NCBI GenBank assembly: GCA_023253905.1 | Contig: JALREG010000357.1 | Location: 1 to 7,240, forward strand | Direction: 5' to 3' | Source: Burkholderiaceae bacterium | GTDB lineage: Bacteria > Pseudomonadota > Gammaproteobacteria > Burkholderiales > Burkholderiaceae | Length of the DNA: 7,240 bases | In this document: positions 1 to 6,028 of the stretch, piece after piece | Layout of the letters: every line of letters starts with the position of its first letter | How positions within the stretch are numbered: the first letter of the stretch is position 1 | The notes under the pieces: generated by a model | What the model was told of the DNA's origin: nothing | Database searches by the model: none | The model's input: only the letters and a program-made list of their open reading frames with translations | Made by a program: the position numbers and the translations under genes

Positions 1-1
1 G

Positions 2-1060
2 GTTGTGGGCGAGCACAACGTCAAGGCGCAGGTGGATATCCGGCTTGACTTCACCCAGCAGGAAGTGACCTTCGAAGACTTCGATTCGCGCCGCGAGGGG
101 CCGAAGACTCGTTCGGAAGTGCTTGCTGAAGATCGCACCGCGCGTCCTGATGCACAGGGTATCCCCGGGTCACTCTCCAATCAGCCACCGCCTGATGCGC
201 GGTTCAGCCCGAATGCATCGGCCACGCCAGAACCGGTGGCAACCGCTGGTTCGCTCAGCAAGCGCAGTACACGCAATTTCGAACTTGATCGGACAGTTCG
301 TCATATCAAGAACCCGACGGGCACGATCGAGCGGATGTCGGTTGCGGTGGTGATTCACGACCCGGTGGGCCAGGAAAACGCCCAACCCGACAAGCAGGCG
401 CGCTTCACTGCGGGAGAAATTGAGCGGCTGACGGACCTGGTGCGCGGGACGATCGGATTTGACGACAAGCGTGGTGATGTCGTCACACTGGTAACCGCCA
501 AGTTTGAGCCGGTGGCTGCGGCGGGTCCGCCGGTTGCCTGGTATGAAAGTGAGACGCTCATTGGCGCGATCAAGAGTAGCGTGGCGGCGCTGGTGTTCGT
601 AATGATTCTGCTCTTCATTGTGCGTCCGGTGATGCGGGCCTTCCTGCCGGCGCCGGTGGCGGTGCCTGATCCCAAGCTGGCTGGGTTGCTGCTCGGTCCG
701 GATGGCAAACCGATTCTCGGGCCCGACGGCAAACCGCTCGATGCGGCGGCGATCGCGGCGGTGGCTGCAGCGGCTGGTGCGGCGGGTGCCGATGGCGAGA
801 AGGGCGACAAGAAAGATGATTCCAAAGATGGCGGCAAGGACGACGACGAAGACGAACTTGAAGAGGGCATGATCGAGATTGCCGAGGGGGAAACGCTGGA
901 AGACATCAAGGCGCGGCTCAAGCCCAAGAAATCGGCGATTTCGATTGATATGCTTGATACTGCGAACACCTACGATGACAAGGTGGCCGTTATCCGGATG
1001 CTCGTCTCCGAAGATTCCAAGCGGGTGGCGAGCGTGCTGAAGAACATGATCAAGCAGTAA
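2..1060 (+). CDS. fliF: Flagellar MS-ring protein FliF, C-terminal part (5' end outside window)
   Basis: FliF builds the MS ring in the inner membrane, the platform for the flagellar rotor and export gate. The frame is open to the left edge, so the GTG at 5 is internal. The visible 352 residues start in the periplasmic ring-building region, with the family pattern GIPGSLSNQPP (about residues 52-62 counted from 5), then NFELDRTVRH and IERMSVAVV, and GFDDKRGD before the membrane. A hydrophobic segment encoded at about 581-640 (VAALVFVMILLFIV) is the second transmembrane helix, followed by the cytoplasmic tail. The last 40 or so residues, ending DSKRVASVLKNMIKQ, match the FliG-binding C-terminus (family pattern DP-R-VA-VI--W). 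Between them lies an unusual insert: two LGPDGKP repeats, an Ala/Gly run and a Lys/Asp/Glu-rich stretch (about 692-900). The gene is first of five in an operon; fliG follows after 36 bp. Identification is very secure. Confidence 0.97.
   Translation, partial: VVGEHNVKAQVDIRLDFTQQEVTFEDFDSRREGPKTRSEVLAEDRTARPDAQGIPGSLSNQPPPDARFSPNASATPEPVATAGSLSKRSTRNFELDRTVRHIKNPTGTIERMSVAVVIHDPVGQENAQPDKQARFTAGEIERLTDLVRGTIGFDDKRGDVVTLVTAKFEPVAAAGPPVAWYESETLIGAIKSSVAALVFVMILLFIVRPVMRAFLPAPVAVPDPKLAGLLLGPDGKPILGPDGKPLDAAAIAAVAAAAGAAGADGEKGDKKDDSKDGGKDDDEDELEEGMIEIAEGETLEDIKARLKPKKSAISIDMLDTANTYDDKVAVIRMLVSEDSKRVASVLKNMIKQ
692..739 (+). repeat. Tandem LGPDGKP-coding repeat inside fliF
   Basis: Two adjacent 24-bp units (692-715 and 716-739) encode LGPDGKPI and LGPDGKPL. 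The DNA copies differ at several third codon positions while the peptide stays the same, which suggests the repeat is old and kept at protein level. It lies just after the second transmembrane helix, at the start of the low-complexity cytoplasmic insert of FliF. Confidence 0.8.
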
Positions 1061-1096
1061 GCAAACTGACTGCTGCGAACTGCGGGGTGATGCGAG

Positions 1097-2293
1097 ATGG
1101 CTGAGGACAAAGCAAAGGCTGCCGGCAAAGGCGGCAAAAACGAGAAGGCCGCGGAGAAGGATCCGAAGGCCAAAGACGCCAAGGGTGGCAAAGACGCCAA
1201 GGATCCGAAGGCGGGGGCTGCTTCGAAGGAGGCTGAGAAGCCGGCACCCGCGGTTCCAACGGTTGACGAAGGAACCGCCGCCAGGGCGCGAGAAGAGGTT
1301 GAGAAGCTATCGAATACTGAGCGGGCGGCGGTGCTGCTGCTGCTCCTTGGCGAGCAGCAGGCTGCTGACATCATTCAGTACCTGGACCCCAAGGAAGTAC
1401 AAGGGTTAGGCGCTGCGATGGTGGCCGTGGTCGACTTGTCGCAGGACGCCGTCAACATCGTTCTTGACGACTTCATTGCCACGATCCGCAAGCAGACCAC
1501 CCTCGGATTGGGATCGATTGATTACGTCGAAAATGTTCTGAAGAAGGCGCTTGGCGAGGATAAGGCCGCCTCGGTACTTGGGCGCATCATGCCCGGATCC
1601 GCCAGCCGTGGGCTCGATATTCTTCGCTGGATGGATGCGCGATCAATCGCCGATATGATCCGGCTCGAACATCCGCAGGTCATTGCCATCATTCTCTCGG
1701 TGCTCGAATACGAAGTCGCAGCCGACGTCTTGAATTTCCTGCCTGGGGAGTCGCGTCCCGAAATCATGCAGCGTGTGGGAGCACTGGAAACGGTGCAGCC
1801 AGCCGCCATGCGCGAGCTCGAGCAGATCATGAAGACGCAGTTTTCGAATAATTCGTCAGCCAAGAGTTCGAGCTTCGGTGGCGTGAAGACAGCCGCCAAG
1901 ATCATGAACTTCGTGAAAGTGGATATCGAATCGAAGCTGATGGGCGGGCTGGTCGAGATGGATCCGGATATCGCGCAGCGCATCCAGGACAACATGTTCA
2001 CCTTCGACAACCTGATCAATGTCGATAACCGCAGCATTCAGACCCTGATGCGCAACATCGAGCCTGATCTGCTGATGACCGCGTTGAAGGGTGCGGACGA
2101 GGCGGTCAAGCAGAAGTTCTTCGACAACATGTCGGCGCGGGCCCGGGTCATGTTCATCGATGACATGGAAGCAAAGGGACCGCTGCGTATTTCCGACGTG
2201 GAAGATGCACAGAAGTCGGCCATGCGTATTGCCCGCAAACTGGCGGATGCGGGTGAACTGGTACTTGCGGGTCGCGGGGATGACTTCGTCTGA
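1097..2293 (+). CDS. fliG: Flagellar motor switch protein FliG with a long Lys/Ala-rich N-terminal extension
   Basis: FliG links the MS ring (FliF) to the C ring (FliM/FliN) and transmits stator torque. It is 398 residues against about 330 usually. The family core starts near residue 70 (LSNTERAAVLLLLLGE). The middle-domain EHPQ motif is at residues 191-194. The C-terminal torque helix keeps all five classic charged residues: K331, R348, D355, D356 and R364, each 67 later than E. coli K264, R281, D288, D289 and R297. The C-terminus (GRGDDFV) resembles the usual EDTYV-type end. The first 66 residues are extra and rich in Lys, Ala, Asp and Gly. The start is fixed: an in-frame TGA lies at 1088-1090, and no in-frame ATG, GTG or TTG occurs before the folded core. 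Only a weak purine-rich RBS (1082-1087) is visible. The stop TGA shares one base with the fliH ATG (TGATG). Confidence 0.98.
   Translation: MAEDKAKAAGKGGKNEKAAEKDPKAKDAKGGKDAKDPKAGAASKEAEKPAPAVPTVDEGTAARAREEVEKLSNTERAAVLLLLLGEQQAADIIQYLDPKEVQGLGAAMVAVVDLSQDAVNIVLDDFIATIRKQTTLGLGSIDYVENVLKKALGEDKAASVLGRIMPGSASRGLDILRWMDARSIADMIRLEHPQVIAIILSVLEYEVAADVLNFLPGESRPEIMQRVGALETVQPAAMRELEQIMKTQFSNNSSAKSSSFGGVKTAAKIMNFVKVDIESKLMGGLVEMDPDIAQRIQDNMFTFDNLINVDNRSIQTLMRNIEPDLLMTALKGADEAVKQKFFDNMSARARVMFIDDMEAKGPLRISDVEDAQKSAMRIARKLADAGELVLAGRGDDFV
1157..1212 (+). repeat. Short direct repeats in the fliG N-terminal extension
   Basis: A 14-bp word, AAGGATCCGAAGGC, occurs at 1157-1170 and 1199-1212. A second, CAAAGACGCCAAGG, occurs at 1171-1184 and 1189-1202. 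All copies are in the same frame and encode K-D-P-K and K-D-A-K blocks. They are identical at DNA level, so this part of the extension probably grew by recent slippage or duplication. The effect is a flexible charged tail rather than a fold. Confidence 0.8.
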
Positions 2294-3507
2294 TGGCGCG
2301 CTCTAAACGTAAGGCGGACCCATTCGAGTTCCGGCCGGCGGACATTGAGCCCAAGCGGCTGCCGGAGGACCAATGGGAGCCCAATCTGTTCTTTGGCGAG
2401 CGGGCGCCCGTTCTGACTCTTGCGCAAGATGAATTGCCAGCGGAGGCCGAACTGCCCTCCGATGACCCGAGGGAAGATACGGGCCCAGGATCGGCCGCCC
2501 TGGCGTTGAAGTTTGAGGCGCTCCCGATTGAGTGGGTGACGGGTGAGCCGGCAGTGGAAACGCTGCGATTTGAGCTCACCGACGGCCTGCGTTACGTGGG
2601 CGATCTGGCCGATGATGAAACCGAAGCTTTCGAAGAAGACTCGTTGCTATCGGATGATTTGACGGACGATGGTGACGGCGAAGCGCTGCGGGATGATGGC
2701 GCCCCGCCCGATACCGAATCCGATGGCGACCTGGTTGGCGAGTCGGAGGATCCGGATTCCGAGTCTTCCGATACGCCGGAATCTGAAGCGGACGACGCTG
2801 TCGATCAGGCTGATAGCGACCTGACTGAGCCCGAGGAAATCATTCCAGACGGGGCGATCGGTGAGGCCGAACACCTGGCGGCGCTGGAGGCGGCGCGCGA
2901 AGAAGCGCTCGAGCAGGGCAGAGCGCAGGGGCTTGCTCAAGGTCTCGAGCAGGGCCGCGAGCAGGGGCTCGCAGAGGGTCTCGTGCGTGGTGAGGAAGAG
3001 GCGCGGCAAAGGCTCGAGGCCGATTATTCCGAGCGACAGCAGGCGCTCGAAGAGCTGTTCAAAGCAGTGGCCACGGCAACCTCGGATTCACACCGACTGT
3101 TTGCGCCGCTGAAACGTCTTGCGCTTCATCTTGCAGAACAGCTTGTGCGCGGCGAGTTGAGTCTCTCGGGCGAGGCTATTAATCGGTTGGTTGAGCATGC
3201 GCTGATTGAAGTCGAGCGCGCGCCAGGCAATGACCTTCTACTTTTGCTCAACCCGGAAGATCTCGAACGGTGGAAGCGGGTCGCGCCGGCATCGCTTGAT
3301 TCCCTCGAAGTGCGCGCCGATCCCTCACTTTCAATTGGTAGCGTACGGGTGAGCGCAGGCGAAAGCATCATCGAGGATCTGGTGGAGCATCGGTTGCATC
3401 AGATGGCGGCCAGGCTTCTGGGAGAGGCGCCCTCGCGCGGCTTTTCCCGGATGACGTCGCTTCGGATGCACACGGGCGCCGCGGAGGATATTTCCGATGT
3501 CGGCTGA
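2293..3507 (+). CDS. fliH: Flagellar assembly protein FliH (export ATPase regulator) with an acidic N-terminal expansion
   Basis: FliH dimers bind the FliI ATPase, restrain its activity and dock it to FliN at the C ring. It is 404 residues against roughly 230-260 usually. The FliH signature is clear: glycines at 209, 213, 217, 221, 225, 229 and 233 make six consecutive GxxxG steps in a long helix. The FliH/HrpE-type C-terminal domain follows (about 250-390, including LALHLAEQLVRGEL and the pattern GSVRVSAGESIIED). W28 in the DQWEPN stretch may be the Trp-containing FliN-docking site near the N-terminus (inference). Extra length comes mainly from residues 104-189, which hold about 37 Asp/Glu and a single Arg. 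The start ATG overlaps the fliG stop by one base, with only a distant GGGGA (2276-2280) as RBS, so translation is probably coupled. The 3' end overlaps fliI by 11 bp. Confidence 0.94.
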   Translation: MARSKRKADPFEFRPADIEPKRLPEDQWEPNLFFGERAPVLTLAQDELPAEAELPSDDPREDTGPGSAALALKFEALPIEWVTGEPAVETLRFELTDGLRYVGDLADDETEAFEEDSLLSDDLTDDGDGEALRDDGAPPDTESDGDLVGESEDPDSESSDTPESEADDAVDQADSDLTEPEEIIPDGAIGEAEHLAALEAAREEALEQGRAQGLAQGLEQGREQGLAEGLVRGEEEARQRLEADYSERQQALEELFKAVATATSDSHRLFAPLKRLALHLAEQLVRGELSLSGEAINRLVEHALIEVERAPGNDLLLLLNPEDLERWKRVAPASLDSLEVRADPSLSIGSVRVSAGESIIEDLVEHRLHQMAARLLGEAPSRGFSRMTSLRMHTGAAEDISDVG

Positions 3508-4822
3508 TTTCGAGGGCGAAGTCGATCTCGCGATCGATCGTGTGCATGCGCCGGGCATCCAGCGTCGTGGCACGTTAGCACGTGTGGTGGGTCTGACCCT
3601 CGAGGCGCGAGGCATCATGGCGCCGGTGGGTTCGCAGTGTGTGGTCGATGCAGCTCATGGCAGGCAGATCGAGGCGGAGGTGGTCGGGTTTCACAACGAC
3701 ACGCTCTATCTGATGCCGTTCCATGATGCGGCAGGCGTCGCGCCCGGTGCTGCGGTGCGGCTGGCGGGCAGTGCGTCCACCGTGATGTTGGGCCAGGCGC
3801 TTCTGGGCCGTGTCATTGACGGACTGGGGCGTCCCTTGGACGGCAAACCCGCGCCTGACTGCCGGGATCCGGTGGGTCTGCAAGGCATGCCGCTCAACCC
3901 GATGGAGCGCGGTCCGATCCGCGATGTGCTGGATACCGGCGTGCGGGCGGTCAATGGTCTTCTGACGATGGGACGCGGGCAGCGCATTGGCCTGATCGCG
4001 GGCTCTGGCGTTGGCAAAAGCGTGCTGCTCGGCATGATGACCCGCTTCACCAACGCCGACATCGTCGTGATCGGTTTGATCGGTGAGCGTGGCCGCGAGG
4101 TGCAGGAGTTCATCACCGAGTCGCTGGGCGAGGAGGGGCTTTCCCGTTCGGTTGTGGTGGCAGCGCCGGCGAATGTATCAGCAGTGCAGCGCCTGAAGGC
4201 AGCCCATCTGGCGCATGTGATTGCGGAGTACCACCGCGACGCGGGGCGCCATGTTCTGTTGCTGCTCGACAGCCTGACCCGGGTGGCGCATGCGCAGCGT
4301 GAGATTGGGCTTGCCATTGGCGAGCCGCCCGCCTCCAAGGGGTATCCCCCGTCCGTATTCAGTCTGCTGCCCAATCTGATCGAGCGGGCAGGCGTGGGCC
4401 GGGGCGGACATGGTTCGATCACCGCTATCTATACGGTTCTCGCTGAAGGCGATGATCGCTCTGATCCGATCGTTGACATTGCCCGCGCGTCGCTGGACGG
4501 GCAGGTCATGCTGTCGCGGGCGCTGGCTGATGCGGCGCACTACCCGGCAATCGACCTCACCGGGTCGGTGTCGCGGGTTGCGCAGAACATTCTTCCGCCT
4601 GAGCAGATGCGGATCGCCAATCGCTTTCGTCGGCTCTGGACGCTTTATCAGCAAAACGCCGACCTCATTCAGGTGGGCGCCTATCAGGCCGGCACCAATC
4701 CGGAGCTTGATGAGGCGATCCGGATGCGGGGTCAACTCGAGCAGTTTCTTCGTCAAGATATGCATGAACGTGCCGATTACCTGACTACCCAATCCGGGTT
4801 ACTTAAAGTGATGGGAGGCTAA
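3497..4822 (+). CDS. fliI: Flagellum-specific export ATPase FliI
   Basis: FliI is the F1-beta-like hexameric ATPase that energises unfolding and entry of flagellar substrates at the type III export gate. It has 441 residues, normal for the family. The N-terminal beta-barrel domain covers about 1-90. Walker A is AGSGVGKS at residues 168-175, the catalytic Glu is E197 in GERGREV, and Walker B is LLLLD ending at D258. The family run SLTRVAHAQREIGLAIGEPP follows, then the PSVFSLLPNLIERAG and ITAIYTVLAEGDD segments. All catalytic residues are present, so it should be active. The start ATG lies inside the end of fliH, preceded by a good RBS, GGAGG (3483-3487), 9 nt upstream. Its 3' end carries the RBS for fliJ. 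Flanking fliH and fliJ identify it as the flagellar enzyme rather than an injectisome homologue. Confidence 0.98.
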   Translation: MSADFEGEVDLAIDRVHAPGIQRRGTLARVVGLTLEARGIMAPVGSQCVVDAAHGRQIEAEVVGFHNDTLYLMPFHDAAGVAPGAAVRLAGSASTVMLGQALLGRVIDGLGRPLDGKPAPDCRDPVGLQGMPLNPMERGPIRDVLDTGVRAVNGLLTMGRGQRIGLIAGSGVGKSVLLGMMTRFTNADIVVIGLIGERGREVQEFITESLGEEGLSRSVVVAAPANVSAVQRLKAAHLAHVIAEYHRDAGRHVLLLLDSLTRVAHAQREIGLAIGEPPASKGYPPSVFSLLPNLIERAGVGRGGHGSITAIYTVLAEGDDRSDPIVDIARASLDGQVMLSRALADAAHYPAIDLTGSVSRVAQNILPPEQMRIANRFRRLWTLYQQNADLIQVGAYQAGTNPELDEAIRMRGQLEQFLRQDMHERADYLTTQSGLLKVMGG

Positions 4823-4823
4823 C

Positions 4824-5273
4824 GTGGATCGGCGTCATTGCTGGGAAGTGCTGCTCGACCGTAGCGCTAAGGCGGTAGACCTTGCCCGCCAAGGCTGTCT
4901 CCGTGCGGCGGCGCGTGTATCGCAGCTGGAAGCTCAGATGCAGCGTCTTCAGGATCTCTATGCCGACTACACGCGACGGCTGCGCGACGGGCAGGACAGG
5001 GCGCACGGCATCTCGCAGACGGTGTCATACCGGAATTTTCTGGTTCAGATCGGTGGCCTGATGGAGCGTACGGTTCAGGATATGAACGCGGCGCGAGCGG
5101 TGCACGCGGCCGCGCTTCGGGATCTGCAGCGTACCGAGCAGGAGCAGAACAAATACGAGGCCCTCATCGAACGCGAGGATCTCAAGGCGAACGAGGCTGC
5201 AGAAAAGGTCGAGCAGCGCGCTTTTGAAGAGTTGGCGATCAATCGCTACATCCAGCAGCAGCGAGCCGCCTGA
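4824..5273 (+). CDS. fliJ: Flagellar export protein FliJ
   Basis: FliJ is a small helical-hairpin protein that inserts into the FliI hexamer, as gamma does in F1, links it to FlhA and helps recycle export chaperones. At 149 residues it matches the family length. The sequence is almost entirely coiled coil, rich in Gln, Arg, Glu and Ala, with no predicted membrane segment. The central SYRNFLVQIGGLME stretch (about 68-81) corresponds to the family's conserved Y--F---L segment between the helices. Translation starts at GTG 4824, one base after the fliI stop, with a strong RBS, GGGAGG (4813-4818), 5 nt upstream inside fliI. It is the last gene of the operon and is followed by a terminator. FliJ sequences diverge strongly, so much of the confidence comes from position after fliI together with length and helical character. 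Confidence 0.92.
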   Translation: MDRRHCWEVLLDRSAKAVDLARQGCLRAAARVSQLEAQMQRLQDLYADYTRRLRDGQDRAHGISQTVSYRNFLVQIGGLMERTVQDMNAARAVHAAALRDLQRTEQEQNKYEALIEREDLKANEAAEKVEQRAFEELAINRYIQQQRAA

Positions 5274-5295
5274 GCGTTGCGACAGCAGAAAATGA

Positions 5296-5317
5296 AACGG
5301 GCCCCCAGGGGCCCGTT
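5296..5317. terminator. Bidirectional intrinsic terminator between fliJ and fliS
   Basis: A perfect inverted repeat, AACGGGCCC (5296-5304) and GGGCCCGTT (5309-5317) with loop CCAG, gives a 9-bp, very GC-rich stem. On the plus strand it is followed by TTCTTATT, and on the minus strand by a T-rich tract (complement of the A-rich run at 5288-5297). It starts 22 bp after the fliJ stop and ends 37 bp from the fliS stop, the expected place for a shared terminator of convergent operons. Confidence 0.93.
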
Positions 5318-5326
5318 CTTATTGGC

Positions 5327-5344
5327 GCTGGCAGCGTTGCCAGC
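5327..5344. other. Second hairpin in the fliS 3' untranslated region
   Basis: GCTGGCA (5327-5333) pairs with TGCCAGC (5338-5344) around a 4-base loop GCGT. It lies between the main terminator and the fliS stop (5354), so a fliS transcript would carry two stacked hairpins. There is no T-tract of its own, so it may stabilise the mRNA end or assist termination rather than act alone. Confidence 0.55.
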
Positions 5345-5353
5345 CTGGTGGCT

Positions 5354-5770
5354 TTACGCCGCCATGCGGGAAATCGAGGCATCGACCGGGGGCTGGATGG
5401 TCGCCCAGGCTTCGCGGATTTCGCCCATCAGCCCACGGAGCTCGGCGATGATGGCCGGATCGTTGTTGGCGTTGGCATGGATGAGGCGACGCGAGACGTA
5501 GGCGTAAAGCTCGTCGAGGTTGGAGGCGAGTTCGCCGCCTTTCTCATGATCGAGCGAGGCCTGAAGGCCCAGCACGATACGGCTTGCGCGCGAGATGCTT
5601 TCCCACTTTCCGTTGATGTCATTGCGCTGGATTTGGGCCTCGGCCATCACCAGCGTGTCGATCAGGGCGTCAAACATCATCTTGATCAGCCCGACCCGGT
5701 CGGAACTGGCGACATCTGCCTGGACTTTAACCGATCCGTACTCGCCAAGTGCCCGCTTGTTCATTCGCAT
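5354..5770 (-). CDS. fliS: Flagellar secretion chaperone FliS
   Basis: FliS binds the C-terminal D0 helix of flagellin in the cytoplasm, prevents premature polymerisation and delivers it to the FlhA export gate. From the start chosen here the protein has 138 residues, typical for this four-helix chaperone. Family patterns are present: an N-terminal Y-S-K segment (GEYGSVKVQ), the SSDRVGLIKMMFDALID helix (usually SPEQLVLMLYEGAI), then LDHEKGGELASNLDELYAYVSRRL, the best conserved block, and a final EIREAW. The ATG at 5770 is preferred because GGAG (plus strand 5779-5782) lies 8 nt upstream and a sigma-28 promoter ends just before it. An ATG two codons later (5764) is possible; the frame also stays open to an ATG at 5875, but that would span the proximal promoter. 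The gene is convergent with fliJ, and no fliD or fliT partner is visible. Confidence 0.96.
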   Translation of the reverse strand: MRMNKRALGEYGSVKVQADVASSDRVGLIKMMFDALIDTLVMAEAQIQRNDINGKWESISRASRIVLGLQASLDHEKGGELASNLDELYAYVSRRLIHANANNDPAIIAELRGLMGEIREAWATIQPPVDASISRMAA

Positions 5771-5807
5771 GTTGTCTGCTCCAGCAGCGTTGTCCGACCT
5801 GAAAGAG

Positions 5808-5834
5808 GTATCGGCCCTAATTCGTCCGACTTGA
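5808..5834 (-). promoter_or_regulatory. Proximal sigma-28 (FliA) promoter of fliS
   Basis: On the minus strand TCAAGTC is followed by GCCGATAC, giving TCAA-N15-GCCGATAC (-35 TCAA at 5831-5834, -10 at 5808-5815). This matches the flagellar sigma factor consensus (TAAA or TCAA, N15, GCCGATAA) in all but one or two bases, with exact spacing. Transcription would start near 5801, giving a leader of about 30 nt that carries the GGAG ribosome site of fliS. Confidence 0.88.
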
Positions 5835-5879
5835 GGCGGGGACGCGATGGTGTGGATCACCGTGCTCGCCCCCATAAAG

Positions 5880-5906
5880 GTATCGGTCGATGGCTGGCCA
5901 GCTTGA
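5880..5906 (-). promoter_or_regulatory. Distal sigma-28-like promoter upstream of fliS
   Basis: A second TCAA-N15-ACCGATAC unit on the minus strand (-35 at 5903-5906, -10 at 5880-5887) sits exactly 72 bp upstream of the proximal one. It shares the 9-bp word AGGTATCGG (plus strand) and identical spacing. The -10 begins with A in place of G, so it may be weaker. Its predicted start, near 5873-5875, would add about 72 nt of leader to fliS. Confidence 0.68.
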
Positions 5907-5923
5907 GTCCGGTCAATCGACCG
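5884..5923. repeat. Inverted repeat spanning the distal sigma-28 promoter
   Basis: CGGTCGAT (5884-5891) and ATCGACCG (5916-5923) form perfect 8-bp inverted arms 24 bp apart. They enclose the promoter spacer and the palindrome GCTGGCCAGC (5893-5902). The arms overlap the -10 and lie upstream of the -35, a geometry that could suit a dimeric DNA-binding protein. Function is inferred only from geometry. Confidence 0.45.
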
Positions 5924-5974
5924 TCCGCAGGTCTTTGCGAAGCGGCCGTTCAGGGGGAAATTGCTTGAAGATCC

Positions 5975-5989
5975 GGCGCGGCCGGCGCC
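5975..5989. repeat. GC-rich inverted repeat upstream of the HTH-receiver gene
   Basis: GGCGC (5975-5979) and GCGCC (5985-5989) flank GGCCG; an alternative pairing is CCGGC (5973-5977) with GCCGG (5981-5985). It lies about 40 bp before the start codon at 6029. It could be a leader hairpin or an operator, or chance in GC-rich DNA. Confidence 0.3.
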
Positions 5990-6028
5990 AACTGCGGGTC
6001 TGTTGATCCATGAAACGGTGAATGGCTC

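Larger units (their letters stand above)
5771..6028. promoter_or_regulatory. Divergent intergenic regulatory region (fliS / HTH-receiver gene)
   Basis: These 258 bp hold the two fliS promoters and the upstream region of the divergent regulator gene. I found no convincing sigma-70 or sigma-54 promoter for the rightward gene; its start at 6029 has a weak GGTGA (6017-6021) as ribosome site. Two inverted repeats are listed separately. No small gene with coding support is visible. Confidence 0.7.

Noticed and set aside
355..969. 204-residue minus-strand open frame opposite fliF
   Set aside because: It is Ser/Ala/Pro low-complexity, the mirror of the fliF acidic and Ala-rich insert, with no recognisable domain. 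fliF on the other strand is unambiguous.
3019..3026. GCCGATTA inside fliH, resembling a sigma-28 -10
   Set aside because: No TAAA/TCAA box occurs at the required 15-bp spacing, and it lies within coding sequence.
5891..5906. TGGC...TTGA resembling a sigma-54 promoter on the plus strand
   Set aside because: The GG to GC spacing and the TTGC element of the sigma-54 consensus are not met; the same bases are better explained as the distal sigma-28 spacer and -35.
5348..5968. 206-residue plus-strand open frame opposite fliS
   Set aside because: It runs antisense through a clear fliS and its promoters, shows no family pattern, and begins inside the terminator-proximal region without a ribosome site.
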